DNA from: Bradyrhizobium cosmicum
GTDB lineage: Bacteria > Pseudomonadota > Alphaproteobacteria > Rhizobiales > Xanthobacteraceae
Direction of reading: 5' to 3'
Assembly (NCBI RefSeq): GCF_007290395.2
Contig: NZ_CP041656.2
Location: forward strand, 6,510,001 to 6,574,000
Length of the DNA stretch: 64,000 bases
Shown: piece after piece, positions 55,205 to 64,000 of the stretch
Position numbering within the stretch: position 1 is the first letter of the stretch
How the letters are laid out: each line of letters opens with the position of its first letter
Position numbers and translations under genes: made by a program
Notes under the pieces: generated by a model
Told to the model about the DNA's origin: nothing
The model's input: only the letters and a program-made list of their open reading frames with translations
The model's database searches: none

Positions 55205-58200
55205 TTGGACTTCGATAATTCCAATTTCGATAATTCGAAACTTCTCCCGTTATCGCAAGGCCAGCTCAGTATCTGGCTGGCCCAAATGCTCGACGAGAAC
55301 GATCCCGCGTTCAATATCGGCGAGTGCGTCGAAATTTGCGGTGCCGTCGACAAGGAACGTTTCGAATTGGCTCTGCGTGAAGCAGTTATGGAGGCGGACG
55401 CGCTTCACCTTCGAGTGGTGGATACGAATGACGGGCCCCGGCAATACCTTGGAAGAGACGACGACTGGGCTATGCCGTTCGTCGACTTTACGCCGCAGGA
55501 TAATCCCCGTTCGGCGGCCGAAGCATGGATGCGGACGGATATGTCTCGCAGCTTCGACCTTGCTCGCGGCCCCTTGTTTCGATTCTCTCTCCTTCGCATC
55601 GGCACTGCCTGCTACTTTTGGTATGCCGTCAACCATCATTTGGTCAACGACGGCGCTGGCTGGACGCTCCTGCTCCGCCGCGTCGCGGAACTGTACGGCC
55701 ATCTGACCAGCCGTAGCGACTACGAACCTCAGCGCTTCGCCACTCAGGACGACCTGATCGAAGCCGAACGAGCGTATCGCGAATCCCAACATTTCGTGCG
55801 CGATCGAAACTATTGGCTGACCGTCCTTAGGAATCGACCGAAGACTGCAAGTCTTTCAACCATCAGCGCCACGCGACAGGGCGTGCGGCAGCTCACCGGG
55901 TGGATTCCCGGCGACGTGGAGATTGAGCGCCTCAGCCGTGCTTACGGATCGAGTGCCGCGGCCGTGATGATGGCCGGCATCGCTCTTTATTTTTGTCGCA
56001 TGACGGGAGCCCGCGACATCGTGCTCGGGATGCAGGTATCGGCGAGACTTGGAAGTCAATCGAGACGCGCCGTCGGCATGGCGGCCAACGTCATCCCCCT
56101 TCGCCTCAACGTAAACCTAGACGAGGATTTCGATGCCCTGTTGCAACGTACCGTTCGAGCAATGCGGGGGGCCTTCCGTCATCAGTTATACCGGATCGAA
56201 GACCTCAGGCGCGATCTGGGGATCTTGCCGCAGAACGACATTTTTTCTGTCTTCGCGAATTATATGCCGCTTGATGAGGATATCGAATTCGCAGACTACC
56301 CCATCCGCCGCGCTCCGCTGGGTAATTGGCGCGTGGAGGATATCCAATTTGTCTATTATGGAGGTTCGGTCCAAACCGGATACCGGATCGACATTGTCGG
56401 CAATTCCGCCAAATATACCGTCGAGCAACTCGATCAGCACCTTCACAAACTCTGCGACTTGATAAATCAGTGCACCGCAAGGCCAAGCACGATTTGCGGT
56501 CGCGCTAATCTGCTCACATCCACTGAGCGAGAGCGGATACTGATCGGTTTCGCCGGCAATCGCGACGGCCATGCTGGCGATACGCTTGTTCACCGGCTCT
56601 TCGAGCGGCAGGTGAAAGCTAGTCCGAATGCGATTGCAGTCTGCTTTGAAGATATCAGTCTGACCTACTCTCAATTGAATGTTCTTTCCAACAAGCTCGC
56701 CCACCGTCTGCGTAGTGAAGGAGTCGGGCCAGAGGTCTTGGTTCCCGTCTACCTCTGCCAGTCCATCGACATGCTGGTGGCTGTCATCGCTGTCTTGAAG
56801 GCGGGGGGAGCCTATGTCCCGATCGATCCGGATCTGGCATCGGACCAAATGGCATCCTTGCTCCGGGCAATCGATCCGTCGGTCGTGCTGACCGCAGGTC
56901 ACCTGCGGGCGCACCTGCAGGACACTCGCTATAAAGTCATCTCTATCGATGAAGCAGACCTTGCGCAATTCGCCGGGCCCGACCTTGAGGACGAGGCGAT
57001 GAGATTGGCGCCCGGCAACCTCGCCGCCGTGATATTTGCGCCGGGCCCCACGGGCGACCTAAAGGGAATGCAGCACGAGCACCAGGGGATTGTAAGTCGG
57101 TTGCAGTGGATGCAGGACCAATATCGTCTATCGGACAATGACTGCGTTCTGCAAAAGACATCGCTGCAACTGTCCGCATCCGTTTGGGAATTCTTCTGGC
57201 CACTCACGGTTGGGGCGAAACTTGTCGTGGCGAAACCTCGCGGATATCTCGAGCCGCTGTATCTAAAACAGTTGATCCGCGCGCATAGCGTCACGACCAT
57301 CCACTTCTTTGCGTCGGCCCTGTCGTCGTTCCTCAATTGTGCCGACATGGATAGCTGCAGGTCCATCCGCCGCATTCTCTGTAGCGGCGAACGGCTTTCG
57401 CCGCAGGTTTCGCGACGCTGCCTCGAGCTTCTGCCGGATATAAGGCTTTACGACCTCTATCAGCCAACCGACGGAGCGTCCGAGGCCTCTCACCGTGAGT
57501 GTCTAGCTGCTGATCTAAGTTCAAACACAATTGGACGTCCGATCACGAATACCCAAATCTATATTCTCGATCAATTGATGCAGCCGGTACCAGTAGGAGC
57601 CACGGGCGAGATCTACATCGCCGATGCCGGCATCGGGCGGGGCTATTTCCGGCAACCGGCGCTCAATGAAGAGCGGTTCGTTTCGTCAATCGTTGCCCCG
57701 GACGATCCGGATATCCGGCTCTATAAGACCGGCGACTCTGGACGGTGGCAACCAGACGGCTCGGTGGAACTGATGGGCCGCCGCAACGGCCAAATTGAGC
57801 TTCACGGCATCTGGATGAACCTGAATGAAGTCGAGAGATGCCTAAAGCAAGTCAAGCGGGTGAAAGACGCAGCAGTCGTTTTGCGCGAGAACACTGTGTG
57901 TATGCGCGAGCTGCTAGCTTATTTCACCGAGACCGATGCAGACCCGGCCGCGCTCGGCCATCCAGACCCGCTCACGATCTCAGCTATGCAGCGGGCGTCG
58001 TCCCACAGCCTTCCCGTTCACTGGAGGCCGACCCGATATTTACCCGTCGCAGCGCTGCCTTTAACCGCCGACGGAAAGGTGGACCGACCCTCGCTCGCCG
58101 CACGACATCCACCCCAAGAAGATGCTGTCGCCGATTTCGCGCCCCAGGGAAGTACAGAAATTGCCCTCCATGCGATCTGGCAAGAGGTGCTTCGGATCGA

Positions 58201-61200
58201 GCATTTTGGACGGTACGACAATTTCTTCGAGTTGGGCGGCCACTCCCTACTGGCAACCCAAGTCGCCTCGCGCCTATCCCGAATTTTCAATCTTGAAATT
58301 CCGCTTCACATGATCTTCGAAGCTCAGACCTTGAACGATCTGGCGCGACAAATCGAGCAAGCCATAGGAGCGACCAAACAGTCCGTTGTGCAGTCCCGCG
58401 GTGTTGGTCATCGATCGCCGGATTCCGATTCGGATGGAAGCGATAAATCGCTTACGCGTATCGTCGCTCCAATAGCTCCATCAGTGGAAGTGCCTTCGAC
58501 ACTCTCTTATTCACAGCAACGAATGTGGCTCATACAGTCACTCGATCCGAAAAATACAGCCTACAATCTGAGTGGTGCTGTACGTTTATTCGGCGATCTG
58601 GATGGAGAGGCTCTTTCTCGCGCCCTGGATGAGATGCGCCGGCGGCATGAAAATTTGCGGACTACGTTTCAAGAGGTGAACGGCGAAGTACGGCAACAGA
58701 TCAACGCTTGGCAGCCTCAAGAACTCAGCGCGACCGATCTGCGCTTTCTCGGGAACTCGGCACTGGCCGAGGCAATGCGGATGGCTCAAGCAGCCGCGCA
58801 AACTCCAATTGATCTATCCCGCGGCCCGGTCTTTCAGACGTCACTGTTCCAGATCGCAGACAAAGAACATCTGCTTCAGCTGACCCTGCACCATATTTCG
58901 GGCGACCAATGGTCGGTCGGAATCGTTGCACGAGAATTGGCCGCCGCATACAATGCGTTACGGATCGGACAAAGCGTGGCGCTTGAACCACTCAAGCTTC
59001 GCTATCACGATTATGTAGCGTGGCAGCGACAGCAGCAAAGCCACCATGAGACGCAGTTGGCGTATTGGCGCGAGCAACTGCAAGGGCTGCCCGCACTTGA
59101 GCTTCCGACCGATTTCGTTCGACCGCAAGTACGTGGATTGAATGGCGCGAGCTATCTGACATCGATAGACCCGTCGGTACTGTCGAAGCTGGATCGACTG
59201 AGTAAGCGTGAGGGATGCACCCTTTTCATGACGACCTTGGCGGCGTTCGCTCTTCAGTTGTATCGCTTGACCGGGCAAGACGATTTCGCGATCGGAGTGC
59301 CGATCGCGAATCGTACCCACAGCGATTTGGAGAACCTCGTAGGGACATTCGTCAATACTCTTGCCCTACGCATTGATCTCTCGGACAGGCCCAGCTTTCT
59401 AGCGCTCCTAAAGCGGGTCCGCACTGTTGCACTCGATGCTTACGCCCGGCAGGACGTTTCCTTCGACAGATTGGTGCAGGACATTTCGGCCGCACGGGAA
59501 AACAACAGAGCACCTCTCGTGCAGGTGATGTTCAATATGCTGAACGCCCCGTTTCACGGCGTTTCATTTGACGGGTTGAAGTGGGAGCCGGCCGTCATCG
59601 ACCGCGGGGGCGCTCAATTCGAACTGAGCCTGTCTATGGATGCTCAAGTGTCGCACAGCATCACGTTCGAGTACAATACGGATCTGTTCGAGCAGCGCAC
59701 GATCGAGCGTTTTGCGGCCCAGTACCTTCGCATTCTCGAACAGCTCGCGGACGACCCTACCTCCAATGTCGCATCGGTTCCGATTTTACCTGAGGTGGAG
59801 CGCACTCAGCTTCTACGCTACGCGGGTACTTGTATTACGCCGTGCGCAAGCAGGCCGCGATTCATAACGATGTTCGAAGAGCAGGTCGTCCGGTCCCCCG
59901 ACGCACCCGCGATATCCTTCTGCGGGCAAACGATCACCTACGCTGCTCTCAACGCGCGCGCCGGCGTCGTCGCAAATAATCTGCGTAGTCTCGGTATCCA
60001 ACCAGGCGCCGGAATAGCGCTTTGTATGGCCCGATCGATCGACATGGTCGTGCTCCTGCTCGGGATACAAAAGGCGGAAGCATACTATGTCCCCCTTGAT
60101 CCGTCATTCCCCGCAAACCGACTGTCGTATATGCTGACCGATAGCAAGGTTCGCGCCTTGATTACGGACGCGGATTCCAACGACCATATTGTTGCGCCTG
60201 ACGACATACTTCACTTCGATAGCAGCTCCCTCACGATCGTCACCGGAGCCGCAAGCGACCGCGGATGCCCGATCGACTCGTCGAAGGAAAGAACCGCCTA
60301 CATTATTTATACGTCGGGATCGACGGGGCGACCGAAGGGCGTCGTCGTCGGCCATCATTCACTATCGAATTTCCTCTCTTCGATGTCACGACGCCCGGGC
60401 TTGCATCCCACCGACGTGATGGCTGCCGTCACGACCATTTCGTTCGATATCGCCGGGCTCGAACTTTATTTGCCCCTGAGTATCGGCGCATGTATCGAGC
60501 TGGCTTCCAAGACCACGGCGTCCGATGCGACCGCGCTATCCCAATTGCTTGCGGACAGTGGTGCTACCGTTATGCAGGCGACGCCGGCAACTTGGCGCAT
60601 GCTCATTGACGGCGGCTGGAAAGGTGACGGAAAGCTGCGTGCCTTGTGCGGCGGTGAACCGCTCTCTCGCGATCTCGCGGACGCGCTACTCGCCCGAGTG
60701 GGCGAATTGTGGAACTTGTATGGGCCGACCGAGACGACGATCTGGTCGACTGTTGCGCGAATTGAGCCGGGCGACGGGCCCATTTCGATAGGCGGCCCGA
60801 TCGAGAACACTCGCATTTACATTGCGGATCGAGAAGGTGAACTATGTCCGATAGGAATTCCCGGCGAAATTCTGATCGCCGGCGACGGTGTCGCAATTGG
60901 ATATCAGGACCTCCCGGAAGCCACTGCAGAGCGGTTTTTGCAGGATCCATTCAACGGACGCGAGGGAGAACGACTTTACAAGACCGGTGACCTGGGCAAA
61001 TGGAGTTCAAACGGCGAGCTTTTTCACCTTGGCCGCATTGATAGTCAGGTCAAAGTGCGGGGCTTTCGGATCGAAATCGGCGAGATCGAGTCGGTGTTGC
61101 GACAGCATCCTGCTGTAGCTGACACGGTCGTCGTCGCACGGGAACTGAGTTCGTCAGATTGCCGGCTGGTCGCCTATGTCGTTTACAGGGACGAAGATGT

Positions 61201-61600
61201 AATCGTCAGTGAGTTGCGAAACTACCTCCGGAATCACCTTCCGGACTACATGATCCCGGCCGTTGTGGTGCCGATAGACAACATCCCTATGACGCCGAAC
61301 AGAAAGGTCGATCGCAAGGCCTTGCCGGATCCTTTCATGGCCCAAGTACGGATGGATCCGGAGCGAATCGATCCGGCCTCAGCCATCGAGAAACTGGTCG
61401 CCGACGTCTGGCGTGAGTTGCTCCATGTGAGGGAAATCGGTGCAGACGACAATTTCTTTGAATTGGGTGGACACTCTCTGCTGGCGGTAAGAATGGTCAG
61501 CATCATCAAACAGCGCACTGGGCGCACATTAGATCCACGAACCCTCTACTTCAAGACTCTGCGGCAATTCGCCGAATACGCCAATCGTGAAAACGAGTAA
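55205..61600 (+). CDS. NRPS: C-A*(degenerate)-PCP-C-A(Gly)-PCP
   Basis: A 2,131-residue two-module NRPS without thioesterase. Module 1: C (about 12-440, HHLVNDG near 143, EntF-like opening LPLSQGQLSIWLAQ), A* (about 460-960), PCP (ELGGHSLL near 1010). In A* the P-loop motif is FAPGPTGDLKG, FDxSVWE is LSASVWE (the amino-group-binding Asp is Ser), YGPTE is YQPTD, and the hinge region reads ELHGIWMN. The A7 motif YKTGD and the A10 Lys in DGKVDR remain. Module 2: C (HHISGDQ near 1229), A with intact YTSGSTGRPKG (near 1698), FDIAGLE and LYGPTETT, PCP (ELGGHSLL near 2088). Specificity residues read D-I-L-Q-L-G-L-I-W-K, the glycine code. TTG start, with AGGAG 10 bases upstream. The chain must be passed on or released by another protein. 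Confidence 0.93.
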   Translation: MDFDNSNFDNSKLLPLSQGQLSIWLAQMLDENDPAFNIGECVEICGAVDKERFELALREAVMEADALHLRVVDTNDGPRQYLGRDDDWAMPFVDFTPQDNPRSAAEAWMRTDMSRSFDLARGPLFRFSLLRIGTACYFWYAVNHHLVNDGAGWTLLLRRVAELYGHLTSRSDYEPQRFATQDDLIEAERAYRESQHFVRDRNYWLTVLRNRPKTASLSTISATRQGVRQLTGWIPGDVEIERLSRAYGSSAAAVMMAGIALYFCRMTGARDIVLGMQVSARLGSQSRRAVGMAANVIPLRLNVNLDEDFDALLQRTVRAMRGAFRHQLYRIEDLRRDLGILPQNDIFSVFANYMPLDEDIEFADYPIRRAPLGNWRVEDIQFVYYGGSVQTGYRIDIVGNSAKYTVEQLDQHLHKLCDLINQCTARPSTICGRANLLTSTERERILIGFAGNRDGHAGDTLVHRLFERQVKASPNAIAVCFEDISLTYSQLNVLSNKLAHRLRSEGVGPEVLVPVYLCQSIDMLVAVIAVLKAGGAYVPIDPDLASDQMASLLRAIDPSVVLTAGHLRAHLQDTRYKVISIDEADLAQFAGPDLEDEAMRLAPGNLAAVIFAPGPTGDLKGMQHEHQGIVSRLQWMQDQYRLSDNDCVLQKTSLQLSASVWEFFWPLTVGAKLVVAKPRGYLEPLYLKQLIRAHSVTTIHFFASALSSFLNCADMDSCRSIRRILCSGERLSPQVSRRCLELLPDIRLYDLYQPTDGASEASHRECLAADLSSNTIGRPITNTQIYILDQLMQPVPVGATGEIYIADAGIGRGYFRQPALNEERFVSSIVAPDDPDIRLYKTGDSGRWQPDGSVELMGRRNGQIELHGIWMNLNEVERCLKQVKRVKDAAVVLRENTVCMRELLAYFTETDADPAALGHPDPLTISAMQRASSHSLPVHWRPTRYLPVAALPLTADGKVDRPSLAARHPPQEDAVADFAPQGSTEIALHAIWQEVLRIEHFGRYDNFFELGGHSLLATQVASRLSRIFNLEIPLHMIFEAQTLNDLARQIEQAIGATKQSVVQSRGVGHRSPDSDSDGSDKSLTRIVAPIAPSVEVPSTLSYSQQRMWLIQSLDPKNTAYNLSGAVRLFGDLDGEALSRALDEMRRRHENLRTTFQEVNGEVRQQINAWQPQELSATDLRFLGNSALAEAMRMAQAAAQTPIDLSRGPVFQTSLFQIADKEHLLQLTLHHISGDQWSVGIVARELAAAYNALRIGQSVALEPLKLRYHDYVAWQRQQQSHHETQLAYWREQLQGLPALELPTDFVRPQVRGLNGASYLTSIDPSVLSKLDRLSKREGCTLFMTTLAAFALQLYRLTGQDDFAIGVPIANRTHSDLENLVGTFVNTLALRIDLSDRPSFLALLKRVRTVALDAYARQDVSFDRLVQDISAARENNRAPLVQVMFNMLNAPFHGVSFDGLKWEPAVIDRGGAQFELSLSMDAQVSHSITFEYNTDLFEQRTIERFAAQYLRILEQLADDPTSNVASVPILPEVERTQLLRYAGTCITPCASRPRFITMFEEQVVRSPDAPAISFCGQTITYAALNARAGVVANNLRSLGIQPGAGIALCMARSIDMVVLLLGIQKAEAYYVPLDPSFPANRLSYMLTDSKVRALITDADSNDHIVAPDDILHFDSSSLTIVTGAASDRGCPIDSSKERTAYIIYTSGSTGRPKGVVVGHHSLSNFLSSMSRRPGLHPTDVMAAVTTISFDIAGLELYLPLSIGACIELASKTTASDATALSQLLADSGATVMQATPATWRMLIDGGWKGDGKLRALCGGEPLSRDLADALLARVGELWNLYGPTETTIWSTVARIEPGDGPISIGGPIENTRIYIADREGELCPIGIPGEILIAGDGVAIGYQDLPEATAERFLQDPFNGREGERLYKTGDLGKWSSNGELFHLGRIDSQVKVRGFRIEIGEIESVLRQHPAVADTVVVARELSSSDCRLVAYVVYRDEDVIVSELRNYLRNHLPDYMIPAVVVPIDNIPMTPNRKVDRKALPDPFMAQVRMDPERIDPASAIEKLVADVWRELLHVREIGADDNFFELGGHSLLAVRMVSIIKQRTGRTLDPRTLYFKTLRQFAEYANRENE

Positions 61601-61608
61601 CTCTTGCG

Positions 61609-62379
61609 ATGTTGCCGTTCTTCTTCGGATCAAAGAAACGCTCCCTGTTCGGCTCCTTCGAACCGGCAACGCACCGCGGTGGCGCAGGCGCTGCGCTGCT
61701 GTGCGGATCATGGGGGACAGAATATACCAACGCACATCGAGCGATGCGGGTTCTTTCTAAGCGACTTTGCGCCGCGGGCTTTGACACATTGAGGTTCGAC
61801 TACTTCGGCGCAGGCGATTCCGGCGGAGAGACCATTGACGCGGAACTCGACGGCTGGAAGAACGATATCGGCACGGCGTTAAGGGAATTGACGGAAATGA
61901 GTGGAACGTCGCGTATCGCCATCATCGGCATGCGGCTCGGCGCCACACTCGTCGTGGAAGCGGCACCGCAGTTGCCCGCCAGGGTCGACAGCGTCGTCCT
62001 GTGGGATCCAATTTTGTGCGGAACCGACTACCTCAAGTCACTCCAAACTCCGCAAGGCGATCGCCGCGAAACCACGCCCGTTTCTCCAATGTGTGGACCG
62101 CCGGAGGTTGCTGCATCCCAACTGGGAGGCCTTCTTGTTTCATCATCTTTTATCGATGGCTTGAGGTCCATTGATCTGTCCTCGCGTGAAGTGCGGCTCC
62201 CCTCGAATGTCTTGACGATTTTCAGCAACAATCAGCATCGAGAGTGCAACATCGGCAGCGCCTCGAAGGACAGCGAAGTTGCGATCCTCGAAGCCCCCTC
62301 ACCCTGGAGGGATTCTGCAGACCAAGAAGAGGGTTTGCCAGTCGAGGTATTTGAACGGATCCTGAAGTGGCTTCGGTAA
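61609..62379 (+). CDS. Alpha/beta hydrolase-fold protein with Arg at the nucleophile position
   Basis: 256 residues of alpha/beta-hydrolase fold, beginning 8 bases after the NRPS stop. AALLCGSWGTEYTNAHRAMR and FDTLRFDYFGAGDSGG are the first strands. The elbow normally reading GxSxG is IGMRLGATLV, so Ser is replaced by Arg. This resembles the exosortase-A-associated hydrolase 2 (S33-like) proteins, which carry a similar GLRLGA. VVLWDPILCG supplies the next strand. Classical serine esterase activity is therefore doubtful. It overlaps the next hydrolase gene by 13 bases, and the pair resembles the hydrolase 1/2 pair of exosortase loci. A type II thioesterase or helper role for the NRPS is plausible but unproven. 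Confidence 0.8.
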   Translation: MLPFFFGSKKRSLFGSFEPATHRGGAGAALLCGSWGTEYTNAHRAMRVLSKRLCAAGFDTLRFDYFGAGDSGGETIDAELDGWKNDIGTALRELTEMSGTSRIAIIGMRLGATLVVEAAPQLPARVDSVVLWDPILCGTDYLKSLQTPQGDRRETTPVSPMCGPPEVAASQLGGLLVSSSFIDGLRSIDLSSREVRLPSNVLTIFSNNQHRECNIGSASKDSEVAILEAPSPWRDSADQEEGLPVEVFERILKWLR

Positions 62380-63290
62380 CACACATTGTCGAGAAGATCG
62401 CCCAATTCGGTCGCGAGAAGGGGCTGGTTGGAATCGTTGCGGATCCAGCTGTGCCGTCCAACGAAAACAGACTGGCCGTCGTCATCCTGAACACTGGAAC
62501 AATTCACCGCGTCGGCCATCACCGCATGTACGTCGGAATGTCCCGGAAGCTTGCTCGAACCGGCATCACGGTCCTGCGGTTCGACTTCTCCGGTCTTGGC
62601 GACAGCTCGCCCCATTTGTCGGATCAGCCGCTTCTTCAGTCCAATTTGACGGACATCGAGGCCGCTCTGGAATGGCTGCAGACAACGCGCGGGATTTCGC
62701 GGGTCGTGCTGATCGGCCTTTGTTCCGGGGCCGATCACGCAATCCTGTACGGGTTTTCCGATCCTCGCGTCGTCGGGCTGGTATTGATTGATCCTTACAT
62801 CCCGCCAACCGCCCGCTACTTCTTCGACTATCTCTCACACCGTTTGCGGGACGTCAGGAACTGGAGGAATTTTCGCCTACACAAGAGCAAGCTTCTGAGG
62901 CGCCTGTTCGAACATATTTCGCGGACCCTGCATCTGGACGGGGGCCCATTGCACCTAGAATATCATGGATTAGACCCTCGCGCTTCACTCGAGAAAGCCT
63001 ATGAGGCCACTGCCCAGGCAGGGGTGAAATTTCTTGTGATTTGCACGGGGCAGCATCATGCGCCTCGGCAAACCTACCGCGAACAGTTCATCAACGCCTT
63101 CTCCAAGGTTTCGTTCGGCGATTCCTTGCAATTGGAGTTTTTTCAGAACGCTGATCACACTTTCAGCTCCATCAGGTCGAGGAGCGAACTCGACGAACTG
63201 GTGGCAAGCTGGTGCAAAAACACGCCATTCGAACGCTCGACGCCGCTGACGCCACCTATTGCAGACGTTACAGCGCTTTGGTCAGCATGA
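62367..63290 (+). CDS. Alpha/beta hydrolase with Cys-containing elbow (GLCSGAD)
   Basis: 307-residue partner of the preceding hydrolase. LAVVILNTGTIHRVGHHRMY and LRFDFSGLGDSSPH mark the fold start. The elbow reads IGLCSGADHAILYG, a Cys where the nucleophile Ser is expected, as in exosortase-A-associated hydrolase 1 (GLCDGA-like). VGLVLIDPYIPP follows, and NADHTFSSIRSR near the end supplies a candidate His. The GTG start lies inside the preceding gene, suggesting coupled translation. Together with that gene and the NRPS it forms a compact operon. Possible roles are thioester or acyl-chain editing, or a transacylase using Cys. Catalytic competence cannot be judged from the sequence alone. Confidence 0.82.
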   Translation: MASVTHIVEKIAQFGREKGLVGIVADPAVPSNENRLAVVILNTGTIHRVGHHRMYVGMSRKLARTGITVLRFDFSGLGDSSPHLSDQPLLQSNLTDIEAALEWLQTTRGISRVVLIGLCSGADHAILYGFSDPRVVGLVLIDPYIPPTARYFFDYLSHRLRDVRNWRNFRLHKSKLLRRLFEHISRTLHLDGGPLHLEYHGLDPRASLEKAYEATAQAGVKFLVICTGQHHAPRQTYREQFINAFSKVSFGDSLQLEFFQNADHTFSSIRSRSELDELVASWCKNTPFERSTPLTPPIADVTALWSA

Positions 63291-63384
63291 CAGATATTGC
63301 CTCGCGCGCATCGTCAGCGCGGACGAACCTCAGCTCAGTTCATTCCTCGTTCATTCAACGAGCGAGCAGAACGACAGATCCAAT

Positions 63385-63830
63385 CACCCCATCGGCCGCG
63401 CCGCCTGCTCGAGATGATGCGCGCCCGATTGGCGCGAATTTCGTCTCACGACGGCGTTGATCTTGGTCCTCAGTTCTCCACGAGAGCGGGCCTTGGTGTG
63501 AATCCGTGCGCCCCTTTTTGCTACCGGCTGCAAGCTGGTGTGAACGCGAATGACCGAGGAGTCTATGAAGTGCAGGGATAGGGATGATTGCAACAGATGT
63601 CTCGAAAATCCGCGGCCCGCCCGATGCCAGCCTTTGGCCAGCGGTTGTAGCGATTATTGATGGTCGCTGAGGTCCGTATCGATTGGGCAGATCCTGCCAA
63701 GACGATCCCATCTCGAGACATAAAAGATCGCATTGATGATGAGTCGGTCATCCACCCGCGCCACGCACGCGCGGTTTGTTGGGCGGCAGGGGCTGTGATC
63801 AAACGCCAATCTTCTCGGAGACATCGTACC
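63385..63830 (-). pseudogene. IS5-family transposase remnant (frameshifted)
   Basis: Minus-strand translation in shifting frames gives pieces typical of IS5-type DDE transposases: SSWQDLPNRYGPQ, then INNRYNRWPKAGIG in a neighbouring frame, FIDSSVIRVHTSLQPVAKRG (the first-Asp region) and RSRGELRTKINAVV. The order is right for the family but frames change at least twice and neither end is complete. No inverted-repeat termini were identified. It is a decayed element at the edge of the NRPS operon, consistent with past transfer or rearrangement. Confidence 0.7.
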
Positions 63831-63904
63831 GACTCGTGATTGAAGGTCGTCCAGGGACCTTGAATTACGACCACTCAGACGCTCAATGATTATACCTAGA
63901 GTGC

Positions 63905-64000
63905 CTAGTCCTCATCGAGATAAATGTCTTCGGGCAAGTTGAAGGCGATGTACAGGACGAAGGCAAGTACAGCGACCACTAATGAAATCGACGCTATCCC
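63905..64000 (-). CDS. C-terminal fragment of a small membrane protein
   Basis: Running in from the right edge on the minus strand, an open frame ends in a TAG at 63907-63905. It reads GIASISLVVAVLAFVLYIAF then NLPEDIYLDED, one hydrophobic segment followed by an acidic tail. The start is outside the window. It looks like a short single-pass protein; function unknown. Confidence 0.45.
   Translation of the reverse strand, partial: GIASISLVVAVLAFVLYIAFNLPEDIYLDED

Noticed and set aside
63291..63384. Possible continuation of coding sequence after the last hydrolase
   Set aside because: No frame extends beyond short Ser/Arg-rich pieces. It is treated as spacer next to the IS remnant.

Overview
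The window looks like accessory chromosome from an alphaproteobacterium. Bradyrhizobium or a close relative in the Nitrobacteraceae is the best guess. The reasons are GC-rich coding sequence with sharp AT-rich breaks between genes, a HlyB/HlyD secretion pair, a giant Ig-repeat protein with W-rich and DxNxDGxxG repeats, and small secreted proteins of a style common in that group. The genus call is inference. No rRNA, tRNA or CRISPR array was seen.

Layout. (1) 1-11,428: a type I secretion island. It has a HlyB-like exporter (truncated by the window edge), a divergent HlyD-like adaptor, a caspase-fold protein that has lost both catalytic residues, and a 1,999-residue secreted protein joining a polysaccharide-lyase-like domain to tandem Ig-like repeats. 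(2) 12,189-17,796: core exopolysaccharide (EPS) genes, namely an O-antigen-ligase/ExoQ-like polymerase, a Wzc/ExoP tyrosine autokinase and a Wzx-type flippase. (3) 17,888-34,483: a minus-strand block with a TIGR04325-type methyltransferase, a membrane PAF-acetylhydrolase-like esterase and a three-protein NRPS/PKS line: A-PCP, then KS-AT-ACP-aminotransferase-C-A-PCP, then C-C-PCP-TE. (4) 34,703-47,136: sugar-polymer genes, namely a hexapeptide acyltransferase, two GT4 enzymes, an AlgD-like GDP-mannose dehydrogenase, a polysaccharide deacetylase, two secreted lyases, a Wza-like export lipoprotein, a GT2 enzyme and a WcaJ-type initiating transferase. (5) 47,093-53,187: small secreted or membrane hypotheticals, a second GT2 and a CelD/BioF2-type acyltransferase. 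(6) 53,435-63,290: a second flippase, a second NRPS (C-A*-PCP-C-A-PCP) and two alpha/beta hydrolases with unusual nucleophile elbows. (7) 63,385-end: an IS5-type transposase remnant and the C-terminus of a small membrane protein.

How it may work together. The EPS genes cover the steps of a Wzx/Wzy pathway: initiation (WcaJ-like), GDP-mannuronate supply (AlgD-like), glycosyltransfer, flipping, polymerisation, length control and export (Wzc, Wza), acylation, deacetylation and trimming by lyases. Two NRPS blocks, about 20 kb apart, flank the sugar genes. Specificity residues read by eye give threonine (DFWNIGMVHK) for two adenylation domains and glycine (DILQLGLIWK) for a third. A fourth adenylation domain looks dead, and one condensation-rich protein has no adenylation domain. 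The most interesting reading is a Thr/Gly-containing, beta-aminated polyketide-peptide whose synthesis is genetically tied to a uronate-containing exopolysaccharide. It could be a polymer substituent or a co-secreted metabolite. That link is inference from gene order.
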